Source: Pelagibacterales bacterium SAG-MED37
Lineage (GTDB): Bacteria > Pseudomonadota > Alphaproteobacteria > Pelagibacterales > Pelagibacteraceae
Assembly (NCBI GenBank): GCA_014653605.1
Contig: JACWEG010000001.1
Location: forward strand, 121,118-185,117
Length of the DNA: 64,000 bases
Direction of reading: 5' to 3'
Shown here: positions 47,167 through 56,704 of the stretch, piece after piece
How the letters are laid out: the number at the start of each line of letters is the position of its first letter
How positions within the stretch are numbered: position 1 is the first letter of the stretch
Notes under the pieces: model-generated
What the model saw: the letters and a program-made list of their open reading frames with translations, nothing else
What the model was told of the DNA's origin: nothing
Databases searched by the model: none
Program-made: the position numbers and the translations under genes

Positions 47167-48207
47167 ATGACTAAGGTCGGGGAACATATTACACTGGATA
47201 TAATAGGCACAACTAAAGAGTATGACCCTTCCATATTTGAAAAGGTAATTCACGATATTGCAAAAGCTGCAAAAGTAACAATCTTAAATATCTCAAAATA
47301 TAAATTTGAGCCACAAGGATTTACAATCTTAGCTTTATTAGCTGAAAGTCACATAAGCTTTCACACATTTCCTGAAAAAGGAATTATAAGTTTTGATTTT
47401 TTTACATGCGGTAAGGTAAATCCTTCTGTAGCAATTGATATAATTAAAAAAAATTTTGAGTATAAAAGAATTGTCAAGAAAGAATTTAACAGAGATACAA
47501 AATCTTTATATCACGATATTTATAGTTCGCCAGGTTTGCAAAAGTCATACGTTGTAAATAATGTGTTAGAAGATTTTAAATCTAAAGTCGGTCAACATAT
47601 AGAAATTTTAGAATTAGAAGAATTTGGTAAATCTTTATTTATTGATGGTGAAATTCAAGTAGCATCATCAGATGAACATTTATATAGTTCAACTTTCGTT
47701 GGCTCAGGTCTAAAATTAAATAAAGATAATGAGAGAGCGGCAATCATTGGTGGTGGTGATGGTGGTGTTGCTAGAGAATGTATTTCTAAAAAATTTAATT
47801 TTGTTGATTGGTATGAGCTTGATCCTGAAGTAGTTGAAATATGCAATAAACATTTGGGCAGTATTAGTAATAAAGCTACAGAAAAAAATTCTGTTAAATG
47901 TGTTTGGGGCGATGCTTTTGAAAGTATTAAAGCTGTAGGTGATGATACTTATGATCATATATTTGTAGATTTAAATGATGATCAGTTTTGCATTGATTTA
48001 GCTGCAAAAAATATGGACTCACTTGTAAGGATTTTAAAACCAAAAGGGGTAATTACAACTCAAGTTGGTAGTCAAGACAAAAAACCTCTTCAAGTTGAAA
48101 ATTGGTTAAACGTTTTTAATCATCATTTTGGAAATACTAATTTATCGAGAGTTTATATACCTAGTTTTGATTGCTCTTGGAATTTCTCATCTTCAATCAA
48201 CCACTAA
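47167..48207 (+). CDS. Fused S-adenosylmethionine decarboxylase (SpeD)-aminopropyltransferase (SpeE)
   Basis: N-terminal SpeD LLAESHISFHTFPEKGIISFDFFTCG; C-terminal SpeE fold LFIDGEIQVASSDEHLY...AAIIGGGDGGVARE...WYELDPEVVEIC. Confidence 0.9.
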   Translation: MTKVGEHITLDIIGTTKEYDPSIFEKVIHDIAKAAKVTILNISKYKFEPQGFTILALLAESHISFHTFPEKGIISFDFFTCGKVNPSVAIDIIKKNFEYKRIVKKEFNRDTKSLYHDIYSSPGLQKSYVVNNVLEDFKSKVGQHIEILELEEFGKSLFIDGEIQVASSDEHLYSSTFVGSGLKLNKDNERAAIIGGGDGGVARECISKKFNFVDWYELDPEVVEICNKHLGSISNKATEKNSVKCVWGDAFESIKAVGDDTYDHIFVDLNDDQFCIDLAAKNMDSLVRILKPKGVITTQVGSQDKKPLQVENWLNVFNHHFGNTNLSRVYIPSFDCSWNFSSSINH

Positions 48208-48271
48208 ATTTTTCTTTTTAAACTCTTTGTTTTGTGAAATACTTGTTTCAAATTTATTAAAGGAGAAAATA

Positions 48272-49102
48272 ATGAATATATTAAAAAAGACTATTTTTTC
48301 AGTTCTTGCTTCTTTGTTAATTATTGGAAACGTTTATGCGTCTGATAAAATAAAGATTGGAACTGAAGGTGCTTATCCTCCATGGAATTCAAAAGATGCT
48401 TCTGGTAAGCTAATTGGTTTTGAAGTTGAATTGGCTTGGTCATTATGTAGATACATGGGAAAACAATGTACGATAGTAGAGCAAGATTGGGATGGAATGA
48501 TACCAGCTTTAATTATGAGAAAATTTGATGCGATTATGGCAGGAATGTCAATAACTGCTGAAAGACAAAAAGCTATTAGCTTTTCACAAGGTTATGCAGA
48601 TGAAGTTGCATCTTTAGCTGTTATGAAAGGATCAGATCTAGAGGGAATGAATACTCCTGAGGGTGTTAATCTTACTTTAGGTGGTTCAAGCGTTAACAAA
48701 GCTCTTAAAACTTTGACAGGAGCTCTTGCTGGAAAAACTGTTTGCACTCAAACGGCTACAATTCATCAAAACTTTTTAGAGTCAGGTGATGTTGGTAAAA
48801 TAAATTTAAGAACTTATAAAACTCAAGATGAGGTAAACTTAGATTTAGCTTCTGGTAGATGTGACGTTGCATTAGCTGCAGCAGTAGCTTTTACTGATTA
48901 TGCAGAAAAGTCTGGAAAACCAGTTGTACTTGTTGGTCCGACTTTTTCAGGTGGAGCATTTGGTAATGGCGTTGGAGTTGGTATCAGAAAAGATGATACT
49001 GAACTTTTAAAAGCATTTAACAAAGCTATTAATCAAGCAAGAAAAAATGGAGACATTAGTAGAATAGCTACTAAATGGTTCGGTTTCGACGCTTCTATGT
49101 AA
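48272..49102 (+). CDS. Polar amino-acid ABC transporter substrate-binding protein
   Basis: Start at 48272 preceded by aaaggag; signal peptide then KIKIGTEGAYPPWNSKDASGKLIGFEVELAWSLCRYMG. Track start 48128 is upstream extension. Confidence 0.9.
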   Translation: MNILKKTIFSVLASLLIIGNVYASDKIKIGTEGAYPPWNSKDASGKLIGFEVELAWSLCRYMGKQCTIVEQDWDGMIPALIMRKFDAIMAGMSITAERQKAISFSQGYADEVASLAVMKGSDLEGMNTPEGVNLTLGGSSVNKALKTLTGALAGKTVCTQTATIHQNFLESGDVGKINLRTYKTQDEVNLDLASGRCDVALAAAVAFTDYAEKSGKPVVLVGPTFSGGAFGNGVGVGIRKDDTELLKAFNKAINQARKNGDISRIATKWFGFDASM

Positions 49103-49117
49103 TAATTTATTTGAAAC

Positions 49118-49139
49118 GGCGGTTATTTAATTAACCGCC
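49118..49139 (+). terminator. Terminator/attenuator-like hairpin between substrate-binding and permease genes
   Basis: ggcggtta-tttaat-taaccgcc followed by ttt. Confidence 0.7.
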
Positions 49140-49146
49140 TTTCATT

Positions 49147-49839
49147 ATGGAACTTCTAGCATTTGGAGATACTGGTTGGGGTGATGAGTTATTTTATGCA
49201 ACTCTGATGACAATCGCTGTGTCAATAACAGCAATGCTTATTGGTTTTCTTTTCGCTTTAATATTTACACCACTTAAATTATCAAAAAACAAATTTTTAA
49301 ATTTAATTGCAAATTCCTACACTACAGTTATAAGGGGTGTTCCAGAGTTATTAGTAATTTACCTTTTATTTTTTGGTGGAACTGGTGCTGTAATGTATGT
49401 TGCTTCAATTTTTGGCTATAATGAATACATTGAAATAAATGCATTTATTACAGGAGCATTTTCGATCGGGATCATTTCTGGTGCTTATTCAACAGAAGTT
49501 TTTAGAGGGGCAATTCAATCTATTGATAAAGGTCAGTTTGAGGCAGCTAATGTTTTAGGATTAAATAAGTTTGGTAAATTCTTTAAAATTATTCTACCTC
49601 AAACTTTAAGATTAGCCATACCAAATTTGAGTAATGTTTGGCAAATTACTTTAAAAGATACATCATTAATTTCAGTAACTGGTTTAGTTGAAATTATGAG
49701 ACAATCATATATTGCTGCTGGTTCCACTAGAGATCCATTGTTCTTTTATTCTTTTGCAGCAGTTTTATATTTATTGCTTACTTTTTTAAGCATGAAATTA
49801 ATTAATAAACTAGAAGTCAGATATAGCAGGGGATATTAA
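49147..49839 (+). CDS. Polar amino-acid ABC transporter permease
   Basis: SYTTVIRGVPELLVIYLLFFGG...AYSTEVFRGAIQSIDKGQFEAANVLGL. Confidence 0.92.
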   Translation: MELLAFGDTGWGDELFYATLMTIAVSITAMLIGFLFALIFTPLKLSKNKFLNLIANSYTTVIRGVPELLVIYLLFFGGTGAVMYVASIFGYNEYIEINAFITGAFSIGIISGAYSTEVFRGAIQSIDKGQFEAANVLGLNKFGKFFKIILPQTLRLAIPNLSNVWQITLKDTSLISVTGLVEIMRQSYIAAGSTRDPLFFYSFAAVLYLLLTFLSMKLINKLEVRYSRGY

Positions 49840-50513
49840 TGGATATTGAACTTATGGTAAGCAGTTTTCCTAAATTATTAGGCGCCACTGTTATAACTTT
49901 AAAACTTTTATCAGTATCTTTAGTTATCGGTTTATTTATAGGTTTAATATTTGCAATTTTAAGATTAAACAAAAATATTTTTATTAATAGATTTGCATAC
50001 GGGTATTCATATATTTTTAGGGGAACGCCTCTTTTAGTTCAAATATTCATTATATATTTTGGCTTAGGTCAAATCGAGTATCTAAGGTCAACGGTTTTAT
50101 GGGTAATTTTAAAAGAACCATATTGGTGTGCAATTATTGCCTTTGCATTAAATACTGGAGCCTATACTTCAGAGATTTTGAGATCTGCATTTCAAACAAT
50201 AAAACCAGGTTTGATTGAAGCAGGTAAAAGTTTAGGTATTTCAAATAAAATAATTTTTTATAAAATTCAAATACCAATAGCGATAAGACAATCTCTTCCA
50301 GCATATGGTAATGAAATTATTTTGATGATGAAAGGCACTTCTCTAGCTAGCACAGTAACCTTAATGGATTTAACTGGTGTTGCTAAATATATCATTTCTA
50401 CAACTTTTAAGCCTGTAGAGGTATTTATTGTGGCAGGAGGTATATATTTATTTATGACGTTTATTATTCATAATGCGATTAAATATTTAGAAAAAAAATA
50501 TAGTTTTAATTAA
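49839..50513 (+). CDS. Polar amino-acid ABC transporter permease
   Basis: YSYIFRGTPLLVQIFIIYFGL...GAYTSEILRSAFQTIKPGLIEAGKSLG; overlaps preceding stop. Confidence 0.92.
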   Translation: MDIELMVSSFPKLLGATVITLKLLSVSLVIGLFIGLIFAILRLNKNIFINRFAYGYSYIFRGTPLLVQIFIIYFGLGQIEYLRSTVLWVILKEPYWCAIIAFALNTGAYTSEILRSAFQTIKPGLIEAGKSLGISNKIIFYKIQIPIAIRQSLPAYGNEIILMMKGTSLASTVTLMDLTGVAKYIISTTFKPVEVFIVAGGIYLFMTFIIHNAIKYLEKKYSFN

Positions 50514-51661
50514 AGAACGACTAAGTCTAGTTTTTGTTTACCCAATCTTTCATTACCATTTTCTGTTACAAGATACGTTTCCCCTAGATTCATTGCTAAA
50601 TTACTTTGTGAATCCATAAGTATCATGTGCATAAAGAACACATTACCAGGTTCTATTACATACGGATTGCCAGTGTATAGCATAGGCCAATCCATCCAAT
50701 TTGGAGAAAATGTAGATCCAAGAGAATAACCACAAGCATTCATTCTAGCTTTATTAAAACCAAGATCATCAAAGGTCTTTGCATGAATGTCAAAAACTTC
50801 TCCAATTTTATTTCCTGATTTTAATTTACTTTCACAATTTTTTAATGCCTGAACACAAGCTTCATGCATTTTAATATGTTTTGGATCAGTTTTTCCTAAA
50901 AGAATAGTTCTAAACATTGCAGAGTGATAATGTTTATAAGTGCCAGCCCATTCAATGCTTAATTGATCTTGATTTGATAAATTTCTTTTTTCTGCCTGGT
51001 ATCTACATAATAAAGCATTATGCCCCGAACCAATTATGTATTCATTTGCTGGGTAATCACCACCTCCTTCTAAAACTATTTTTTGCATTTCTGCTAAAAT
51101 TTTTGCTTCATTCACACCTGCCTTACAATATTTCCAAGCTTGATCCAGAGCATTGTCTGCTAATTCTCCTGCTTTCTTTACATAAACAATTTCTTCTTGA
51201 GATTTGATCACTCTAAGTTTTGTTATTAACTCAGATTCATCTTTTAAATCGCAGTAATCTTTTAAAGTTTCATTTAATCTTAAAGCGTTACGTCCAGTCA
51301 TTCCATAAGCTTCATATTCAACACCTATTTTTTTTCCTTTTAATGAAAGTTCATTTAAAATTTTCTTAAGATCTTCTGTTGGGTTTGATTTATCTTTATC
51401 CACCCAAATTCTTATATCTTCAATGTTAGATGTATTTTGTGCTTGTCTTAAATCTGGTGCTCTAGTTAAAAGTATTAAATTTCCATTTTTATCTAAAACT
51501 AAAGTTTGGAAAAAAACATATCCAAAAGTATCATATCCTGTTAGCCAATACATCGACTCTTGTCTGAACATCAATAATGCATCTAAATTTTGCTTATTCA
51601 TTGATTTTAGAACATCATCTTTTCTTTTTTGAAATTCCTCTTTTGAAAAATGAAGTGCCAT
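50510..51661 (-). CDS. M24 family peptidase/hydrolase (ectoine hydrolase or Xaa-Pro aminopeptidase-like)
   Basis: YWLTGYDTFGYVFFQTLVLD...RVIKSQEEIVYVKKAGELADNAL...GSGHNALLCRYQ. Confidence 0.82.
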   Translation of the reverse strand: MALHFSKEEFQKRKDDVLKSMNKQNLDALLMFRQESMYWLTGYDTFGYVFFQTLVLDKNGNLILLTRAPDLRQAQNTSNIEDIRIWVDKDKSNPTEDLKKILNELSLKGKKIGVEYEAYGMTGRNALRLNETLKDYCDLKDESELITKLRVIKSQEEIVYVKKAGELADNALDQAWKYCKAGVNEAKILAEMQKIVLEGGGDYPANEYIIGSGHNALLCRYQAEKRNLSNQDQLSIEWAGTYKHYHSAMFRTILLGKTDPKHIKMHEACVQALKNCESKLKSGNKIGEVFDIHAKTFDDLGFNKARMNACGYSLGSTFSPNWMDWPMLYTGNPYVIEPGNVFFMHMILMDSQSNLAMNLGETYLVTENGNERLGKQKLDLVVL

Positions 51662-51664
51662 TAA

Positions 51665-52468
51665 TTAATTTAATATCGACATAGGATCGAGCCTAGTTTG
51701 AAACCAATTAACTCTAAAATCTAAGTGGGGACCTGTAGATCTTCCTGTTGAGCCTACTGTTCCAATAAGATCACCTTTATTGATTTTATCACCAACTGAA
51801 ACTAAAACCGTTTCTAAGTGTGAATATATAGTAGAGATTCCATGACCATGGTCCATTATGATTGTGCCACCTGTATAATATAAATCATCTTCAGCCATTG
51901 TTACAACACCCGAACCTGACGATTTAATCATAGTTCCTTTTTTCGCTGCGATATCTATCCCATAATGAGGCCACCTTGGTTTTCCATTTAAAATTCTTTG
52001 GCTTCCATAAACACCACTTATTATTCCCTCTACTGGCATTATAAATTGATTTTTAAAAAAAGGTAAATCTGAATTTATGGCTCGAGCCTCTCCAATTTTA
52101 TTATTTTCTTTTTTAATTCTTTTATAAACAGACTCAGGTGGAGTTACTTTACTTTCTTCCAAACCGTCTATTCTTTGAATATTGTATTTTCTCTTTAAAA
52201 CCTTTTTTATTATTTTTTCTTTTTTTCCATTGTTTATTTTTGTTATTGTAAGATCAAACTTTCTATCTCTATCAATTCCAAATACAAAATATCCATCCTC
52301 TGAAACTTTAACATTTTTTTTATCTATAATTATTTTTGATGAAGGATCAGTTACTCCAACTATATAATGGCCTTGAATGAATTTACCCTTAAACTCAACA
52401 GCATTAAGTTGAGTTGTAGTTAAAAAAGTTATTATTAAAAATAATTTAGAAATTATTTTGCTGTCCAT
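51665..52468 (-). CDS. M23 family metallopeptidase
   Basis: WPHYGIDIAAKKGTMIKSSGSGVVTMAEDDLYYTGGTIIMDHGHGISTIYSHL...GSTGRSTGPHLDFRV. Confidence 0.92.
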   Translation of the reverse strand: MDSKIISKLFLIITFLTTTQLNAVEFKGKFIQGHYIVGVTDPSSKIIIDKKNVKVSEDGYFVFGIDRDRKFDLTITKINNGKKEKIIKKVLKRKYNIQRIDGLEESKVTPPESVYKRIKKENNKIGEARAINSDLPFFKNQFIMPVEGIISGVYGSQRILNGKPRWPHYGIDIAAKKGTMIKSSGSGVVTMAEDDLYYTGGTIIMDHGHGISTIYSHLETVLVSVGDKINKGDLIGTVGSTGRSTGPHLDFRVNWFQTRLDPMSILN

Positions 52469-53220
52469 CCGCCATCAACCAATAAAGAAGTTCCTGTTAT
52501 CATTGATGCTGCTTCAGAGGCAAGAAAAACTACCGCTGAAGATATCTCAGATAATTCTGCAAATCTTCCAAGAGGAATATTACTAAGCATATCCCTTTTA
52601 AATTTTTTATTTTTTAGAAATTTTTTAGTCATTGGGGTTACAACAAAAGTAGGGCAAACAGTATTTACCCTGATATTGTATTTTGCAAGATCAATAGACA
52701 TACCTTTAGTTAAACCTTCTAATCCAAATTTGTTCATGTTATAAACACTTCTTATTGGTCCACCCACATGTCCCATTTGAGAAGACATATTTACTATGGA
52801 TCCACCAATTTTTTTTCGATTTTTAGATTTTATCATTTTTAATGCACACAAGTGGGCAAGATTGAATGTGGCAATTGTATTGATCTTAACCATATATTCC
52901 ATATCTTTAGTTTTAACCTTTGTAAAATGCGCTGGAATATTATTTCCTGCATTATTGATCAAAATATCTATTTTAGATTGTTTATTAATAATTTCTTTGA
53001 TTTCATTATAATTAGTAATGTCGCAGACATAAGATCTACATTTTGACTTAAGTTTTTTTATCTTTTTAGAAACTTCATCCAAATCTTTTTTTGTTCTACT
53101 GATTATTATTAGATTTGCTCCTGCCTCAGCTAAAGCTATTGCACAGGCTCTTCCAAGACCTTTTCCAGCACCAGTAACTACTGCTGTTTTATTTTTGAGG
53201 TTATAATTTTTTAAAAACAT
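52453..53220 (-). CDS. Short-chain dehydrogenase/reductase
   Basis: AVVTGAGKGLGRACAIALAEAGANLIIISR; NNAGNN; YNMNKFGLEGLTKGM. Confidence 0.92.
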   Translation of the reverse strand: MFLKNYNLKNKTAVVTGAGKGLGRACAIALAEAGANLIIISRTKKDLDEVSKKIKKLKSKCRSYVCDITNYNEIKEIINKQSKIDILINNAGNNIPAHFTKVKTKDMEYMVKINTIATFNLAHLCALKMIKSKNRKKIGGSIVNMSSQMGHVGGPIRSVYNMNKFGLEGLTKGMSIDLAKYNIRVNTVCPTFVVTPMTKKFLKNKKFKRDMLSNIPLGRFAELSEISSAVVFLASEAASMITGTSLLVDGGWTAK

Positions 53221-53813
53221 TATAAAAATAGTATTTTAATATCTGTATAAATCAACTCTATAGCAACAAAAAGAATTGCTAACAAACCAGCCCAAGCTAT
53301 CCATTTATATTTCTTAATCCAGTTTGATATTAATGTTGCTGCTGTTGCCATTAATATTATTGACAAAATTAGACCAAAAATTAGCAATCCATAATGATCA
53401 CCTGCTGCTCCAGCTACACCTAAAACATTATCTAAACTCATTGTAAAATCAGCTAATAGAATAGTCCAAATAGCTTTTAAAAAGTTAGAATTATCTACCT
53501 TAATGTTATCTTCGTATGTGGCTCCCTTTATAACATCAACGTAAAGTTTATAGACTATATAAAGAAGAAGTAATCCTCCAATTAATCTTAAACCAGTAAT
53601 TTGTAATAAATATGCAGTTAATAGGGTAAGAATTATTCTTAATATTACAGCTCCTCCAATACCCCAAAATATAATTTTTTTTCTTTGTTCAGTTGGAAAT
53701 TTAGAAGCAACCATTCCTATGATAATTGCGTTGTCTCCTGCTAAAACAAGATCAATCAAAATTATTTGGGTTAGTATAGTTAGCTGTTCTGGGGAAAATA
53801 AATCAATGAACAT
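53220..53813 (-). CDS. TerC family membrane protein
   Basis: LIDLVLAGDNAIIIGMVASKFPTEQRKKIIFWGIGGAVILRIILT...DFTMSLDNVLGVAGAAGDH. Confidence 0.92.
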   Translation of the reverse strand: MFIDLFSPEQLTILTQIILIDLVLAGDNAIIIGMVASKFPTEQRKKIIFWGIGGAVILRIILTLLTAYLLQITGLRLIGGLLLLYIVYKLYVDVIKGATYEDNIKVDNSNFLKAIWTILLADFTMSLDNVLGVAGAAGDHYGLLIFGLILSIILMATAATLISNWIKKYKWIAWAGLLAILFVAIELIYTDIKILFL

Positions 53814-55408
53814 TAGCTTTCTAGTATCATATCTGCACCTTTCTCTGCAATCATAATTGTCGGTGCATTTGTGTTACCAGATGTAATGTTTGGCATAATA
53901 GAAGCATCAATGACTCGTAAATTCTCAACACCTTTCACTTTTAATTTTTCATCAACTACTGCCAAATCATCTTGTCCCATTTTACATGTTCCTACTGGAT
54001 GAAATATTGTTTGTGTATAATCTGATCCAGCTTTAACTAACTCTTCATCATTATTAATATTAATTCCAGGTCTATATTCTTCAGGTTTATATTTTTTAAA
54101 GGTTTCAGACTCCATCACTATTTTTCTTGTAAGTTTAAGTCCTTTTGCTGCAACCATTCTATCATGATCTGTAGAAAGATAATTTAGTTTTACCTTTGCA
54201 TAAGTTCTGGAGTCTTTATCAATAATATTTACATGACCTCTACTGGTTGGTCTAATATTTGATACAGTTGGTGTAAAAGCATGAAAGTCATGATTCTTTG
54301 TTGCTCCCAAGGTGTCCATGCTCATTGGCTGAACATGCCATTGAAGATCTGGTAGTTCTAATGAGGGATCACTTTTAGCAAACATACACATCTGACTTGC
54401 CCCCATTGTCATTGGACCACTCCTGTTAAATACATATTCTAATCCGATCATTAGTTTACCAAATAAACTATTAACTTTTTTGTTGAGTGATTTTAGTCCA
54501 TGAACTTTATAAATAGGTCTAAACATCAAATGATCTTGAAGATTTTCTCCTACACCTTTTAATTCTTGAACAACTTCAATACCTAAATTATTTAGTTTAT
54601 TTGCGTTTCCTATACCTGAGGTTTGAAGAATTTGAGGAGAACCAATAGATCCTGATGATAAAATAATTTCTCGATTTACAACTAACTTCTTTACTTCGTT
54701 ATCTTGCCAATACTCTACTTCTTTAGCTATTTTATTTTGAAAATTAATTTTTTTAACATGTGCATTTGTTATTATCTTTAAATTTCCTCTTTTTTTAATT
54801 GGGTTTAAATATCCAACAGCAGTACTACATCTAAAACCATCTTTTTCAGTAACTTGAAAATAGCCACATCCATTATTATCCCCTGTGTTAAAATCTTTGG
54901 TTTTAGGAATACCAAATTCTTCTGCAGCATTTTGAAATTCATTTAATAAAGGTAATTGAATTCTTTGATCAGAGACAGATAAAGGTCCACCAGTTCCATG
55001 AAATTCATTTTTTCCTCTTTCTTGATTTTCAGCTTTAATAAAATAAGGCAAAACATCATCCCAGCCCCAACCAGTATTACCTAATTGTCTCCAAACATCG
55101 TAATCTCTACTTTGACCCCTTATATAAAGAAGACCATTTATTGCAGAACTACCACCTAATGTTTTTCCCCTAGGATATCGAATAGATCTGCCATTCATTG
55201 TTTCATCAGGTTCAGTTTTGTAACACCAATCAACAGAAGGATTATGCATCGTCTTGAAATATCCTACTGGAATATGTATCCAAGGATAATTATCTTTCCC
55301 TCCGGCCTCTATTAGAGCTACTTTATTATTAGGATTTGCAGTGAGTCTGTTAGCTAAAACGCAACCTGCTGATCCTGCTCCAATAATAATGTAATCGAAA
55401 TTTTCCAT
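53813..55408 (-). CDS. GMC-family oxidoreductase, choline dehydrogenase-like
   Basis: DYIIIGAGSAGCVLANRLTANPNNKVALIEAGG...RGKTLGGSSAINGLLYIRGQSRDYD...HPVGTCKMGQDDLAVVD. Confidence 0.9.
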   Translation of the reverse strand: MENFDYIIIGAGSAGCVLANRLTANPNNKVALIEAGGKDNYPWIHIPVGYFKTMHNPSVDWCYKTEPDETMNGRSIRYPRGKTLGGSSAINGLLYIRGQSRDYDVWRQLGNTGWGWDDVLPYFIKAENQERGKNEFHGTGGPLSVSDQRIQLPLLNEFQNAAEEFGIPKTKDFNTGDNNGCGYFQVTEKDGFRCSTAVGYLNPIKKRGNLKIITNAHVKKINFQNKIAKEVEYWQDNEVKKLVVNREIILSSGSIGSPQILQTSGIGNANKLNNLGIEVVQELKGVGENLQDHLMFRPIYKVHGLKSLNKKVNSLFGKLMIGLEYVFNRSGPMTMGASQMCMFAKSDPSLELPDLQWHVQPMSMDTLGATKNHDFHAFTPTVSNIRPTSRGHVNIIDKDSRTYAKVKLNYLSTDHDRMVAAKGLKLTRKIVMESETFKKYKPEEYRPGININNDEELVKAGSDYTQTIFHPVGTCKMGQDDLAVVDEKLKVKGVENLRVIDASIMPNITSGNTNAPTIMIAEKGADMILES

Positions 55409-55540
55409 CGCTAGTTGAATAGTTCTTTAATTAATTTTATTTAAACATCTTTACACTCATATTTATCAATTGTCACTTGTGTCTGCTTTATTTTTCTGGT
55501 TGTATGCTCGAGTTAAATTTAACTAACAAGAGGAAAAATA

Positions 55541-56635
55541 ATGAAAAAAATCATTTCAATGTTATTTGCAACGGTTTTAGTGCTAGGATTTGTTTCTAAT
55601 GCTAATGCTGCAAAAACACTAAAATGTCAGACTGTTCTTAACACTAAGGCTGATGAAGTTAAGATGTTAAAGGACTTTACTGATACAGTAACTGAATTAA
55701 CGAGTGGATCGTTAAAGTTTGAGATACTTCCTGCGGGAGCTGTTGTTGGAGTTAAAGAAACTCTAGATGCAGTTGACAAAGGATTGATCGATTGTGGATT
55801 CGCATGGACTCACTATTGGTCAGGTGATCACCCTGCAGCTATGCTATTTGGTTCTCCAGTAGCTGGTGGTGGAGTAGGTATTGATAACTTAGCGTTCTTA
55901 TCTTGGTTCCAATATGGTGGTGGTAAAGAATTATACGACCAACTTTGGAAAGAAATGGGAAGAGACATCAAAGGATTTATGTTGCAACCAGTTGGACCTG
56001 AAGCTTTAGGTTGGTTTCCAAAACCAATTAAAGATATGGCTGACTTTAGAAAATATAAATTCAGAACTCCTCCAGGAATTCCAGGACAAACTTATAAAGA
56101 CATTGGTATAGCATCTGTTGCTATGGGTGGTGGAGATATTCTTCCAGCTCTTGAAGCAGGAACTATCGATGCTGCTGAATGGTGTTGTCCAAAACCAGAT
56201 ATGGTATTTGGTTTCCAAAAAGTATTAAAGCACTACTACCTACAAGGTTTACACCAAGTAGTCGTAAATGCTGACTTTTACATTACTGGAAAAACTTATA
56301 AAGCTATGAGTGCTCATGAGAAGAAGTCTCTTGAAGTTGCTGCTAATGCTTCATTAGCAAAATCTTTAAGTTACAGAATCTATGAAAATGGAAAAGCTTT
56401 ACAAACACTAACTACTAAGCACGGAGTAAAATTAGAAGATACTCCATCTGACTACTTTGTTGAATATATGGCAGCTGCAAAAGCTACATTGAATAAGAAT
56501 GCAGAGAAAAATGCATTTTTCAAAAAAGTATATGACTCTATGAAGGACTTTGCTGATGTTGCAGTTCCTTTCTGGAGCGGTGCTCAAATGTCTAATGCGA
56601 AGCTAGGAATGGCTCACGCAGCAACATTAAAGTAA
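55541..56635 (+). CDS. TRAP transporter substrate-binding protein
   Basis: Signal peptide; TLKCQTVLNTKADEVKMLKDFTDTVTELTSGSLKFEILPAGAVVGVKETLDAVDKGLIDCG; followed by small and large TRAP membrane subunits. Confidence 0.92.
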   Translation: MKKIISMLFATVLVLGFVSNANAAKTLKCQTVLNTKADEVKMLKDFTDTVTELTSGSLKFEILPAGAVVGVKETLDAVDKGLIDCGFAWTHYWSGDHPAAMLFGSPVAGGGVGIDNLAFLSWFQYGGGKELYDQLWKEMGRDIKGFMLQPVGPEALGWFPKPIKDMADFRKYKFRTPPGIPGQTYKDIGIASVAMGGGDILPALEAGTIDAAEWCCPKPDMVFGFQKVLKHYYLQGLHQVVVNADFYITGKTYKAMSAHEKKSLEVAANASLAKSLSYRIYENGKALQTLTTKHGVKLEDTPSDYFVEYMAAAKATLNKNAEKNAFFKKVYDSMKDFADVAVPFWSGAQMSNAKLGMAHAATLK

Positions 56636-56656
56636 TCAGTAATTAATCTTAATATT

Positions 56657-56692
56657 TTAGAGCGGACTTTTACAGTCCGCTCTAATTTTTTT
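56657..56692 (+). terminator. Rho-independent terminator-like hairpin between TRAP binding-protein and membrane-subunit genes
   Basis: ttagagcggact-tttac-agtccgctctaa then ttttttt; 12-bp perfect stem plus seven Ts. Confidence 0.9.
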
Positions 56693-56704
56693 AACTAAAA
56701 TTTT

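Noticed and set aside
47655-47958. Minus-strand ORFs inside the SpeD-SpeE fusion
   Set aside because: Antisense to strong motifs of the aminopropyltransferase domain.
52796-53046. Overlapping plus-strand ORFs at 52796 and 52852
   Set aside because: Antisense to a canonical SDR gene; both frames overlap each other.
55409-55540. Short palindromes (ttaaatttaa) upstream of the TRAP binding-protein gene
   Set aside because: Composed only of A/T in an AT-rich background; expected by chance.
49118-56692. Possibility that the four binding-protein hairpins are copies of one dispersed repeat (REP-like)
   Set aside because: Stem sequences are unrelated; only position and structure are shared.
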